From Flectonema sp. DT1601 (Eukaryota; Euglenozoa; Diplonemea; Diplonemida; Diplonemidae): a stretch of DNA of 64,000 nt. The DNA lies in contig OZ025819.1 in the NCBI GenBank assembly GCA_964019425.1, forward strand, positions 947,840 to 1,011,839, in the 5' to 3' direction. Each line of letters begins with the position of its first letter. Position 1 is the stretch's first letter. Made by a program: the position numbers and the translations under genes. Below are positions 1-13,469 of this stretch, piece by piece. The notes under the pieces were generated by a model. The model made no database searches. It was not told the DNA's origin and saw nothing but the letters and a program-made list of their open reading frames with translations.

Positions 1-1223
1 AGACCATCATAAAGATGTCAAAACTGAAAGGACTCGCCAAGATCGATCTGAGAGAGGAAGTCGACGGATGTATTGCAGGTCTTCGTTCAACTGATGAGAT
101 AAAAGTTGTTTGGAGTGCTGTTCATTTAACTGAGGGACTGGCAGAGTTAGTTGGTAGCCACTTATTGCCATTCGTTAACAGATTAGGAGGTGAACTAGTA
201 AGCAGTATAAAAAAGCATAAAAATATCGATGAGTTGTGGAATGCCGCTGCTGCGGTATGTCTGGCTGTTGGGAAGTCGAGTGCCAGAGCTCTGTGTGAGC
301 CTTTGATGGATTTAGCTACTCACAAAGATCATCTTAGTTATAGTGTTGTTGCTGCTCTCAGAACTTTTATAGCAATCTCAGGAAGACTAATATCTCCTCC
401 AGTTAGATCACAACTCGACTATACGATTGTTGGTGCTCTTTATAGTTTTCTTATTTATCGAAACCATCCTGACCCCGATCAGTTTGATGCTGATGGTCAT
501 TTAATGCTTTTATCAGACTCTGTCAACTTACCATATTTAATTGTTGATTCTCCTGTTAAGGTTCACGCTGCCGTTATATTGGAGACTGCGAAGAACAACA
601 CTCGACTCTCACTTCACACCAGAACTGCGTGTTCTTCTGCGAGATCATCTCTGGATGCTCAGACTCACTGTAGGGGAGCTCCAATTGTCACTCCAACGGT
701 TGATGATATTTACAAACATCTTAAAAAGCTTGGTCAGGGAGAAGACGATACTTTTGAAACCAACAACATGACTTCCCTCATTGGAGTTATCGATCCCGCA
801 GTCTCAGAAATACAACAGGCAGCTATTCCTGCAGAGGTGATGGCAGCTGTTGAAAAGTCTGATATGTTCGCTCCAATTGCGAAAAGTATTTCAGAACCAG
901 AAGTCACAAGTAGGAAACGAAGCCGGTCTCCACCTCATCAAATTCAACAATCGGTACTCACCCCGCTACCAATTCTAACGCCTGGTGTTGGTTCAAATCA
1001 GAAACAGAGTTCTTTAGGTGCTCCTCAAGCTGCTGTAGTCGCACCTGTCAGTATTGACTGGGACAAACCCGTAGAGAAAACATCTGTTTCTGAACCTGTT
1101 GTTGAAGCAGCAGCTGTAGAGCAAGCAACTGATGAACAGGCTGCTACTCCAGCTGGTGATGATGATGATGATATGTCTTCTGTATCAGCCAGTAGCATAG
1201 AATTAGGTGAAGTAGATTTATAA
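1..1223 (+). CDS. PELP1/Rix1-like protein, possibly C-terminal part
   Basis: The first ATG is at 15 and gives 402 residues, but the frame is open to the left edge, so the gene may begin outside the window. Residues 1-210 are predominantly alpha-helical, with alternating leucine and alanine like a HEAT-type repeat protein. The part around residues 120-225 resembles by eye the end of the RIX1 domain of PELP1, a scaffold for 60S ribosome maturation in the nucleolus. The rest is low complexity: a basic KRSRSP patch near 300 that could be a nuclear signal, then Pro/Val/Ala-rich sequence, then an acidic DDDDD run before the C-terminus. PELP1 also ends in an acidic tail. The assignment is weak because no catalytic or diagnostic short motif is visible; any other helical-repeat nuclear protein is possible. 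No intron is seen. It is the first of 22 same-strand genes. Confidence 0.4.
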   Translation, partial: TIIKMSKLKGLAKIDLREEVDGCIAGLRSTDEIKVVWSAVHLTEGLAELVGSHLLPFVNRLGGELVSSIKKHKNIDELWNAAAAVCLAVGKSSARALCEPLMDLATHKDHLSYSVVAALRTFIAISGRLISPPVRSQLDYTIVGALYSFLIYRNHPDPDQFDADGHLMLLSDSVNLPYLIVDSPVKVHAAVILETAKNNTRLSLHTRTACSSARSSLDAQTHCRGAPIVTPTVDDIYKHLKKLGQGEDDTFETNNMTSLIGVIDPAVSEIQQAAIPAEVMAAVEKSDMFAPIAKSISEPEVTSRKRSRSPPHQIQQSVLTPLPILTPGVGSNQKQSSLGAPQAAVVAPVSIDWDKPVEKTSVSEPVVEAAAVEQATDEQAATPAGDDDDDMSSVSASSIELGEVDL

Positions 1224-1515
1224 TAACTTTTAGTCCTATCAATCACTTTAAGATTACGCGGATTGAAACTCTTCCCGCGTTCCCAAATCCGTATTTCTTT
1301 TATGTCTCAATAATTACGTTTGATCATTCAGCAGTGTGCAAGCTAGCAAGCGGAGAGTCTTTCTTACCGCAGATGTGGTCAATCAGAGTACTGATGTTGT
1401 AAGCTTTTCATTTATTCAGAAATCTACATAAACATGCACTAATATAATACTAGTTGTGATGAGTACCCATTTGTGATAATCTTCATTTATTTATTAGTTA
1501 ACTTAGACAGCAATC

Positions 1516-2757
1516 ATGCCTCGTATTACTTTAGATTTACTGAGAAGGAGATCAGAACACAATGAGGGGGTGTTGAGTACCCTTGAAGAGATTACACTAC
1601 ATCAACAGGATCTGGAGGCGATTGAGTTAGTTGGGAGTACCTGTAAGAACCTTCAGATTTTGTATCTTCAAAATAATTTGATTAGAAAAATTGAAAATTT
1701 ATATCACTTAAAGAGCCTTTGGTATCTCAATCTAGCAATCAACAGTATCGAAGTCATTGAAGGACTTGAAGAGTGTGAGAGCTTGAGAAAACTTGATTTG
1801 ACACTAAACTTTGTAAGTGATATTACTTGTGTTAAAAAACTCCGTAAGAACATTCACCTAACTCAATTATATCTAACTGGAAACCCTTGTACAGATGTAG
1901 ATGGTTATCGAGCCTATGTTATAGAACAACTACCTCATTTAATCTGTTTAGACGGTGATGATGTAAAGAGAAGTGAGACCATCAGAGCAAGACAAGAATC
2001 AGCACCAATCACTCAAAAATGGCAACAAGAATCGAAGAGAGTATCCGAAGTCAAAGCAGAAGAAATCCGTAAAAAGGAAGCAGGTGAAGTCGAACCCTCA
2101 AAATTCAACGAAGAAGGTGAAAAACTCTACGGAAATACCCCAGATGATCGTGAAGCATGCTACAGAGATATGCAAGATAAAATAGACAGCGCTAAGAACC
2201 CTCCGAAAGACCCAAACTCCATAAGTGCGATTTGGGAGGAAAATGAGAGACTTTCTAAACCAAGAAAACTGACACCAGAACAAGAGATTGAACGCTTTGG
2301 TAGAATCTTACAAAAAAATGAAGCGAAGTTTCCGTACAAACTTTGGGAAGACAAAACTAATGTTTACCTTCGAGTAGAACCTGGAAAGTTTATTTCCAGC
2401 ACATCAATAAAGATTGATATTCAACCTGAATACGCTCGTGTTGAAGTAAAGGGAAAAGTTCTTCAAATGCTTCTTCCATCAGAAATATCACCCTCGACTT
2501 CAAAAGTCCAACGAGGACAATCAAAGGGAGAGCTGCTACTAACGATGCCTATTGTTGGTGAGTTTAAAGGTGTTGCTCATTTGACAATGCCGCGAGATGA
2601 AACAGCGAAACCCGCCCCCGTAAAACCAGAAGAGAAACCTCCAGTTGAACAGCCGGGCAGGGATGCTCTTCTTGACTTTGAACCGAAAATGGTCGAAACA
2701 AAAGAAGGAGGAATCCGACCTGCAAAAACAGACAGTCGGATTGAAGAACTTAATTAA
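1516..2757 (+). CDS. DNAAF11: Dynein axonemal assembly factor 11 (LRRC6/tilB)
   Basis: The protein has 413 residues, slightly shorter than the human protein of about 466. The N-terminus (LRRRSEHNEGVLSTLEEI) matches the family start. Residues 20-125 contain leucine-rich repeats such as LQILYLQNNLIRKIENL and LWYLNLAINSIEVIEGL. An LRR cap follows at about 125-150 (LYLTGNPCTDVDGYR). The middle is charged and probably helical (150-260). Residues 275-355 form a CS/p23-like beta domain (YARVEVKGKVLQMLLP). In other eukaryotes DNAAF11 is a cytoplasmic HSP90-cochaperone-like factor needed to preassemble outer and inner dynein arms, so this organism should build motile cilia or flagella. The ATG at 1516 lies 5 nt after an acceptor-like ACAG ending at 1510. 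No introns. Identification is strong on domain order and on the conserved N-terminus. Confidence 0.93.
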   Translation: MPRITLDLLRRRSEHNEGVLSTLEEITLHQQDLEAIELVGSTCKNLQILYLQNNLIRKIENLYHLKSLWYLNLAINSIEVIEGLEECESLRKLDLTLNFVSDITCVKKLRKNIHLTQLYLTGNPCTDVDGYRAYVIEQLPHLICLDGDDVKRSETIRARQESAPITQKWQQESKRVSEVKAEEIRKKEAGEVEPSKFNEEGEKLYGNTPDDREACYRDMQDKIDSAKNPPKDPNSISAIWEENERLSKPRKLTPEQEIERFGRILQKNEAKFPYKLWEDKTNVYLRVEPGKFISSTSIKIDIQPEYARVEVKGKVLQMLLPSEISPSTSKVQRGQSKGELLLTMPIVGEFKGVAHLTMPRDETAKPAPVKPEEKPPVEQPGRDALLDFEPKMVETKEGGIRPAKTDSRIEELN

Positions 2758-3330
2758 TTCGTGTGATCGTCAGTTTAACTCCTCCTCTTAATTAGTTTAT
2801 TATTTGTAGTCGCCGCTACACAAGGATTTTAATAATTTAAAGTCTGTCTCACCTTTTTTTGATGTGACATTTCAAATCACGTCTTAAATCCTGTTTTGGG
2901 ATAACAACATCCACAACATTCTCAACCAGCAGATTTAATCGAAAAGACGTAAATGAAAAAAAAAAAAAAAAAAACTTCTTTCTTTCTTTCTCTTTTTTTT
3001 TTTTTTTTTGCCAAAAGTGACTTTTCTTTAGGTCCAATAATTTGAGTTAGTTATTTATTACTTTGTCTTGAGGACCCTTCCCTTAAGAAATTAAGGAGGA
3101 CGGTTCACAATTATAACATTATCACGAGGCTGTGTTGTGTTACATAAGATATTGTTTTCCCCCCTTATTTGCAGTCAGTTTACTACAAGATTGTCGGAGA
3201 AATTGTTGTTTTTTTTTGAGCTTGAAAATACAGTATCAAATTACCCCGTCGGAGAGATTGTTGTTCCTTTTTGTTTGTGTACTTTATTTTTATTTCCTCC
3301 TCTCCCTTCTGTTCAGGACTCTAAATAATA
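2758..3330 (+). other. Intergenic, two opposed homopolymer runs
   Basis: No gene is seen. There is an A-run near 2955-2974 and a T-run near 2993-3009, which can pair into a long A:T hairpin. A sequence at 3209-3245 starting GAGCTTGAAAATAC recurs at about 23791-23824. The end is pyrimidine-rich and finishes in TTCAG at 3316, a good 3' splice acceptor 14 nt before the next ATG. Confidence 0.6.
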
Positions 3331-3759
3331 ATGAAATTACTCATATTGTTGTTGGTTTCAATATCTGCTATCGCACTCGGAGAGAATGAATTGACTCCAG
3401 AAATAGGAGGCTACACATTACACTTCGGTAAAGGACCAACATACCCAGAAACATTGATGACGATGTCACTACAAAACGCAGCATACGAATGTGATGAGGT
3501 ACCTGAATGTAAATACTTTATGTTTAAGGAAGGACTTTCTTCTGAAGGTCTTTACCAAGTGATGTTTGCAATGGGAGGAAGCCCAATTGAAGACATGAAA
3601 AGATGGTTCGTCTATGAGAAAGACTCTTTTATTGAGGAACAGGATGATGAACTACCTGATGAACAAGACAGTGAGAGAGACTACGAAAACGAAGAACAAA
3701 ACGAAGTCGAAGACGACACACTCGACAACACTCTTCATCGATACGAAGAATACGAGTAG
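3331..3759 (+). CDS. Small secreted protein, related to the SEL1L N-terminus
   Basis: The product has 142 residues. Residues 1-17 are a clear signal peptide (MKLLILLLVSISAIALG). Residues 25-100 form a small domain with two cysteines (Cys54 and Cys60, in ECDEVPEC) and a pattern GYT, then LMTMS, AAYECD, a hydrophobic stretch and a W near the end. The same pattern occurs at residues 28-110 of the SEL1L-like protein encoded immediately downstream (GYTRHRGYG, LMTLSQAAQQC, W..YVV), so the two look like paralogous domains. The last 45 residues are highly acidic. No membrane segment follows, so it should be secreted or ER-luminal. Function unknown; a tandem duplication of the SEL1L luminal domain is the simplest origin. 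A PAN/apple-like fold is possible but unproven. Confidence 0.75.
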   Translation: MKLLILLLVSISAIALGENELTPEIGGYTLHFGKGPTYPETLMTMSLQNAAYECDEVPECKYFMFKEGLSSEGLYQVMFAMGGSPIEDMKRWFVYEKDSFIEEQDDELPDEQDSERDYENEEQNEVEDDTLDNTLHRYEEYE

Positions 3760-4024
3760 ACTGAAACTAATCACTTTCTTAGTGAGTCACTCAGAGTGTC
3801 CAACGTTGAAGTTAATACTTCAACTCGATCTCTTCTTTCTGTGTTATGACAGCCAGAAAGGAGTATTATCGAACCAAACACTTTTATTTGAATGAAAATA
3901 TTCAGCAATTCTTTTTTTTTTTTTCTTCTTCTTTGGTTAAGAAAACAAAACATAATAAAACATCACAACCAAATTCATCCCTCCCCCCACACAGGTTAAT
4001 TACAATAAAACCACAAAGAAAAAG

Positions 4025-6829
<2,805 letters not shown>

Positions 6830-7645
6830 TCACAAATATATGTGGCTACTGCATCCAACTATTACTGACGACACGACTATCGTCTCAACGCTTGAATACA
6901 GAAACAGTGATATCTTCTGATCTGGTTAGTTTTCTTAACAAACATTACTCGGGTTAGTAAATTAAAAGTAATCACAATTCCTAAGTTGTTCCTATCTGCT
7001 GTTTGTGTTTGATGCTACCCGTCGTCCATTTTGTAGCAAAACAACTTCAAAATTAGACGCTTCAATATGCCGCTTACCAGTCAAGACATCTGGAAAACTG
7101 GCGTTTAGGATATTATATTTGAATCTGTCTGGTCTGCAATTGTAGTCAGTTGTAGTTGCTTCTAAATGAAGGAAGTAATCGAATGGTAGTCTCCTAACCC
7201 AACTGTTCGACTATTCTAACGTAAGTAGAGGTGGACACGTAAAGAGAAATCTTTTTTGGGAGATTCTTTATTTTAAAATAATAATTATAATATCTTTTTT
7301 TTGTTTTCGAACGTTTACTTCTCACCTACCAAAAAAGCATGTTGTGGTAATAACAAATCACAAATGAAATTATTTTGTTGCTGATCGTTTGACTGTTTTG
7401 CACTCAGCACCAAACAACTGGGTTGCATCAGTCTGGTTTCTGTTTTTATCGGGATTTCCCGTATGGCTACTAAGTGTGTTTCGTTTTGTGGAGTTATGTT
7501 ATTATAAGTAAGCGCTCTGATGTTTCGTGTTCTATTTTCTTAACAGGTTGCGGGCTACATATACTGGTTTTGGTCAGTTTCAAGTTGCTTTGTATTTAAT
7601 CATAGTATCAAGTTACCATTCCTGTTCAGAATTTATAGGCACGAA
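6830..7645 (+). other. Intergenic, possible 3' UTR and acceptor
   Basis: About 0.8 kb without a supported ORF or RNA gene. It ends in pyrimidine-rich sequence with CCTGTTCAG (to 7629) and a second AG at 7638-7639, both usable as 3' splice acceptors just before the kinesin start at 7646. Confidence 0.5.
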
Positions 7646-9290
7646 ATGGCCCCACTTGACAATCGCCACATCCGTCAGCAGGAGCGAAAAAAGAAAGTTG
7701 AATTAACCAATGTTAAGGGTACAGGTCGTATTAGGGTTTGTGTTAGGAAGAGGCCAATCCACTCAAAGGAGACAAATGATATAGTGAAAGCTGGAGTGAA
7801 AGAGTGTCACATTACGGAATCGAAGAAGAGACTGGATATGTCTGAGTACAGTGAATCTCACTGCTTCAGATTCGATGAGTGTTTTGGAGAAAAAGAAGGC
7901 AACAACCACGTCTATCAAAGAACAGCATCAAAGCTTCTTCAAACATTCTTATCCGGAGGTAACGCGTCTTGTATTGCTTATGGTCAAACTGGTAGTGGTA
8001 AGACACACACAATGATGGGTGATGATGATCACGAAGGACTTTATATTATGGCAGCCAGGGATATCTTTGCTTCAGCTCCTATCAGTTCTAAACAATATCA
8101 CATCAATGCTTCTCTTTATGAAATATATTGCGAGAAGTTGTACGATCTGATGGACTCGAGGAAACAGGTTCACGCCAGAGAAGGTGCAGATGGTATTGTT
8201 AAGATTTGTGGTCTGTCAGAACATCGAGTTCAGACCGCATCTCAAATGCTAAAACTCGTCACGGAATCGAATAGACAGCGAGCGTTGGGATGTACTTCAG
8301 CGAATGCGCGTTCTTCTCGTTCTCATGCGATTCTCAGATTGTCTCTCGTGAATTCTCAAGATCAGGAAATCTCTCATTTTCTGTTCATCGATCTCGCAGG
8401 TTCTGAGCGAGGCGCTGACACTGCCGCCTCTGACAAGCGAACCCGACGAGAGGGATCTGAGATTAATAAATCACTCCTCGCTCTTAAAGAATGCATCAGA
8501 GGAATGGACATGGGTCACAAACACATTAAGTTCAGAGGCTCAAAACTCACAGAGGTACTTCGCGCGTCTTTTACGGGAGATTGCAGAACGTGTATGATTG
8601 TAACTGTATGCATTTACATGTTTGGAAATAATAATAGAATCTATTTGAATAACAAGAAGTAACGAATCACACAAACAGGTATCACCAAGTCAACATGACA
8701 CAGAACACACGATGAACACACTCAGATATGCGAATCGTGTTAAACGACTTCCTGCAGTAAAGACCACGCATGTTGATCGTCATATTCAAAAACCAACAGC
8801 ACCACCAGCATATCAACAAGGTATTCGCAATGTGAAATCAATGCATAGAAGGCCACAATCTGCACCAACAGGTGGATTCCGCACACAAGACTTAAGCAGC
8901 AGTTCGTCATCTATACAAAAACTAAACCGATCGAATACTACTGTTGAACATCCGAGAAGAGGATGGAATGTTAAGCTCCAAAGAGCTCTTCAAAAGGTAA
9001 GATGCAAACACTGCGGTTCTTACAAACATCATCATCTACTTTGTAGAAAACCTCCAACGACAATTCGAAGCAGACGACCTCGTTCTGCCCGTTACAAATC
9101 CAAAGCAAGACAGTCACTGAAACTTTCAGCGAAGATTTCCGCTACTAAACTTGCAAAAAAGAGCGCTGCGAAGGCAAACAAAATGGATGATAAAAAGAAA
9201 AAGATTCCTTGGGGTATGAGTAATCGTGGAACGTATCTCCGACTGTCTGAATCTGGTTTAGTTGATGCTCTCTTTAGACGTATTGAATAG
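7646..9290 (+). CDS. Kinesin-13 family motor (KIF24/KIF2-like), 2 exons
   Basis: Exons are 7646-8605 and 8679-9290 (73-nt intron, donor GTATGC, acceptor AAACAG), phase 0, giving 523 residues. The motor domain spans about residues 29-345: start RIRVCVRKRP, P-loop GQTGSGKT, switch I NARSSRSH, switch II DLAGSERGADT, INKSLLALKECIR, and NTLRYANRVKR at the end. The switch II sequence and the ALKECIR helix are typical of kinesin-13, which depolymerises microtubule ends. Loop 2 carries KRLD where kinesin-13s usually have KVD. Only 28 residues precede the motor, so the usual long N-terminal region and neck are missing. The C-terminal 180 residues are very basic and contain a Cys/His cluster (CKHCGSYKHHHLLC), perhaps a zinc site. 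By domain order it could serve flagellar or centriolar length control, as KIF24 does; this is inferred. Confidence 0.93.
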
Positions 9291-11378
9291 AATGAATGAG
9301 ACACTTTGAAATGTTTATATTTGAGGGATGATATCCTAATCGCTTGTCTCTTATCATGTTGTTATTTGAGCTCTCTATGACCCGAGTACCGAACTAGTTT
9401 TACACCTGACATTCTGTGATTCTAAGTTATCCGGGTTGCGAGAGTACATTGAGCACTTGAGAAGTGCTATTATATTGTTCTTTCATTGAGATTAGAGTAT
9501 TTTTGTATTTTTTATCCTTTTTTTTTTTTTTTTGTAATCGTTTGTTCGGGAGAGGGGGGGGGCTGGAACGTATAGCGTTTCTTTTTTTTTTTTTTAATTT
9601 CTATCTTAGTTTGTCACTGAGAAAAACCCGTTGATGACTTCAGCACTTGTAATCGCTATGCGATTTTACATTTCCCCTTTCCGTGCATACCCCCCGACCC
9701 TTTTTTTTTTAGGGATTTGAAGGCAAATGTAATTACACGGATGCCCTCAGTTTTTTTTACTTGTTTTATTCAAGTAATTAATCATCAGAAGCTTAGACCC
9801 GCCTTCAATACCAGAGCGGATATATATTTCTTTTTTTTTTTTTTTTTTTTTGCAAAAAAATAAAAGATATTCAAAAAAATTATTTTGTGAACGTTAGTGG
9901 CCCCAGTTTTTCCAATCAACCGGGATAACAACTAGTGCACTACAAAGTGAGGTATCTTTTACTGTACGTTTGTATTGTACTTGATTTGAGCCCGCGATGG
10001 GTATCATGTCTATATTTTTTTTTTTTGTTGTATTTTTATGCTTCGCTGCTTTTTTATTCTCTCCAAACAGCTGACGGCCTCAAGGGAATGAAAACGAATC
10101 GGCCAACTTTCACGAATTCTTTTTACTCTTTTTTGTTTTGTTTGTGCAGCCGACAAAAAAAAGGAAAGCAGAGTAAATCGTCGAATCGTTGTGTGGTACA
10201 TGGGAGCCAAAAAGAGCAAATTATATAGTGTGGAGAGGGAAATGAACTTTCGTTTCTTTTTTTTTTTTTTTTTTTTTTTTTCTGTTGTGATTTCGGATTT
10301 CACGGTGCCCGTGGAATCCCAAACACAGTTCTCTTTTTGTGAAATATTTTGAGGAATTCAAAAAAAAAAAAAAAAAACTTCACACCTTGTGCGATTATGC
10401 AGAGAATAAGGTAATTTTCCACAACAGTTTTTTTTTTGTCTGCACGGTAGGTCTGATGAGTACCAGTGAGTTTTTTTTTCCTGAAATTTTTTCAAAAAAC
10501 AACCGAGCCGTGCGCCAAATTTATTTTCCACACCAACGATCCCCCGACCCGACTAACCAAATGACCCCAAGATTTAGCGATCAAAACGGAAGGGGAAAAA
10601 AAAAAAAAAAAAAAAAAAAAAGATAAAAACCAATATTTCAACACAACGACCTTTCCCTACTGCTATTGCTAGCAATCTTCTTGCGAGACGATAGCCTTGT
10701 TGATGTTACAGTCTGTTGACCGCCTTGCTATTAGCAGCTGTAGCTGGAGTGCGACGAGCGCTGTAACACAAGCTGTGCTCAGCCCCCTAGTAGTAGTTAA
10801 GGTAAGGAAAAAAAAAAAAAAAAAAAAAAAACATTGCTTACTTCCTATTATTTATTTGTGGGGACAGCGTTCTACCGATTAGTGTTCGAAAAAAAAACAT
10901 ATCCTGCCCCCGTGTTCGAGGAGTAGTGGGTTTTGTTTTACCATATATTTTTTTTTTTTTTTCATACTCTCTTTGCGTGCTATCGTTACGTCGAAAACAA
11001 TTTTAGTTTTCTCACCGGAGTTGTTTTATATGCGTCTTGAGTTGGAAATTATCAGCTTTCTTGTGAATACCGACGAAGCCTAATCTTTTATCGTTATCGG
11101 TTAATGGTTTAAAAACAACAACAACAAAAAAAAATAAAAAAAAATGGCGATTTCAAAAAAAAGAATTATTTACGTGGGATGCAGAAGTTTTCTCGTGCCC
11201 ATTATTCTGTTCCTTTTTTTTTTTTTTTCTTCTTTTTTTTTTCTCTTTTCACCCCCCTTTGGTTTTTACGGGAGAATTGAGAGAGGACTCTTACTTAAAA
11301 TATCCCCCGAAATGTGGGGCGGGCTGATCTATTGTATCCGTTTGTTTGGTTTTCTTTTTTTAAAAAAAAAAATATATA
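9291..11378 (+). other. Gene-free homopolymer-rich stretch
   Basis: No convincing ORF, tRNA or repeat gene. Short frames here are made largely of Lys or Phe from A and T runs (for example near 9523, 9832, 10258, 10361, 10597 and 10808). It probably includes the kinesin 3' UTR and noncoding intergenic sequence. Confidence 0.6.
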
Positions 11379-11406
11379 TCAGTCATTCCTTTTTTTTGCG
11401 AACAAA
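11379..11406 (+). repeat. Left terminal inverted repeat of the MITE
   Basis: Exact reverse complement of 12130-12157; starts TCAGTCATTCC and ends GCGAACAAA. Confidence 0.85.
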
Positions 11407-12129
11407 TTCTGGACAATGAAAAATTTTTTCAAAAAAAAATGGTAAAAATTTCGATCGAAGCGGCATTTTAATGCGCTGCATCGTTGGGTTCATTTCTGTC
11501 CGAAATCGGGAGGTTGGCATCACATACTTGTCACCTGAATCGAGAAAAGAGATTTTGTGGTCTACTAAATCAGCTCAGCCGTGGACAAGTACCAAAACTA
11601 AAAATTAATCGAAGGGTCTAATTTTACACTGCCGGTCCAGCGGGATCCAGAGAAAAAATAATCGAGCAAAAATATATTAAAGAGTACTAAGCATGTGCCG
11701 GTGAGGCAGATTGTTACTACCTGTCTTTTTGGACCTACTTTGATACTTAATGATCATTATCACCACCACAGATGCAACATTTTCCTTACATAATTGCTAC
11801 TAGGGTTGATTTGTTAGTAAAAAGGTGCATATCTCTTGAGTGCGGGAGAAGGGGGAAAAAATAGTGGAAAAAAAAAAATTAGGGGTGTTTTTTACTCAGA
11901 TTTTCTCGATCTTTCCATTCCAGGTCTGGGATTAATATTTATCATTGAGTAGTACCAAGGAAATTTTGCAAAGAGACGTTTATCTCTTTTTAGCAGCACT
12001 TACCATGTTTAAAAGTATATCCCTATGCCTAATTTTACAGATCGCACCCTCCCCGATTCCAAAAAATAAAAAATCGAGCAAAAGTAACATATCGTGTAAC
12101 CTTGCTCAGGCGGTGAGAAAATGGTGTTT

Positions 12130-12157
12130 TTTGTTCGCAAAAAAAAGGAATGACTGA
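12130..12157 (-). repeat. Right terminal inverted repeat of the MITE
   Basis: Exact reverse complement of 11379-11406, followed by TA. Confidence 0.85.
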
Positions 12158-12223
12158 TATATTATTTTTCCTCGCGAAAGCAGCCCTCGAGTATCGGGGA
12201 GCACCGCAACGAGAGTCCGAACC

Positions 12224-12257
<34 letters not shown>

Positions 12258-13437
12258 TGTCGCACTTGTTGTTGTGCTACTCTGTGATGTAGTACATTTT
12301 TTTTTTGAAAAAAACTCGGAATCGCTAAGGGTGTATTCTCACGTATTAATTAAATATCTCTCTCTGATTGGTGACAAAAAGGTGATAATAAGAAAAAAGT
12401 GTTGGCGGTGAGTGAGTGGTCGCATGCTGACATCTACGGACATGTGATAAGTTATTTCGGGTCATTATTATTATTTAGAAGGTCGTTATTAAATTTACTG
12501 GCAATCATACAGTTTTGAGTCTGACTGCCCCCTTTTTTTTTTTTCGTTTATGAAATTACTTGCATAGAACAAAGTCGTTCCTTCATTTCGTGTGGGCCGA
12601 TACTGTCTTTGGTTGTTGTGAATGACAACTTCCAAGAGAAAAAAAACTTTTTGGTTTATTTTTTTTTCAGGCGCAATACTGACCTCCGTCCTTCTTTATG
12701 ATGCGATAAGATCACCGTGTGCTCATAATAGTTAATAATTAATAATAATAATTCCGTTCCAATAGACCCTACCTTCTCTTGATAGAAATTAGGCAGTTCT
12801 TTAACCCTTGATTGTTAAGCATTTCACTTGTTTAGGATTGTTTTGATTTCGTCTTGTGCAGATGACCTTTTTTAGTATTTAGCTGAGAAATAGTTTTTGT
12901 GTGAGAAAAAGTGTTTCTCTGGTTTTTTTTTTTTTTTTTTTTTTTTTGCAGAAAGAAATATGTCTTCTCAATCGTTATTGTGTTTCGTTGGGGAACTTCA
13001 CACCTTCTCTGGGTAATGTTTTCTGCCCTGTGGGATACCTTTATTTTTTGTGTATAAATTCAGGGGAATTATTTAAAACTATGGCAATTTTTTTTGTCTT
13101 AGTAATTCATTTCGTAATGACATCGATTGTTGATTGATTGACCTTTTTTATTTATATCAAAAGACACCTCTCCCTGGTGACGATGTTAATTACTATTCTG
13201 TTCCTGCAGATTTCGGTAGTTGGATGTGTCTTGCTTGGTAACCTTGTTTCTGTGTGTTTCGTTATTCAAATTAAGAAAGAATATTAATTTTTAAAAAAAA
13301 AAAAAAAAAAGTATTGAAAAAAAAAAAAAAAAAAATCTCAAAAACCCCTCCCCTCCCTTGTTTATACTGTATTGTCTTCTTTTTCATGGTTCTTTATTTC
13401 TGTTGATTGGGATTTTTATTTTTTGTAGTTGCTTTTC

Positions 13438-13469
<32 letters not shown>

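Larger units (their letters stand above)
11379..12157. mobile_element. 779-bp MITE with perfect 28-bp inverted repeats
   Basis: Positions 11379-11406 and 12130-12157 are exact reverse complements over 28 bp (outer end TCAGTCATTCC, inner end GCGAACAAA, with eight T between). Outside each end lies TA (11377-11378 and 12158-12159), as expected for the TA target duplication of Tc1/mariner-type transposons. The interior has no transposase-like ORF and carries A/T runs. Perfect termini suggest a recent insertion that was moved by a transposase encoded elsewhere. The strand is arbitrary. Confidence 0.75.

Noticed and set aside
10010-10626. Several 90-100 codon frames in the gene-poor stretch
   Set aside because: Composition is dominated by Lys or Phe from homopolymers; no domain, no consistent start context.
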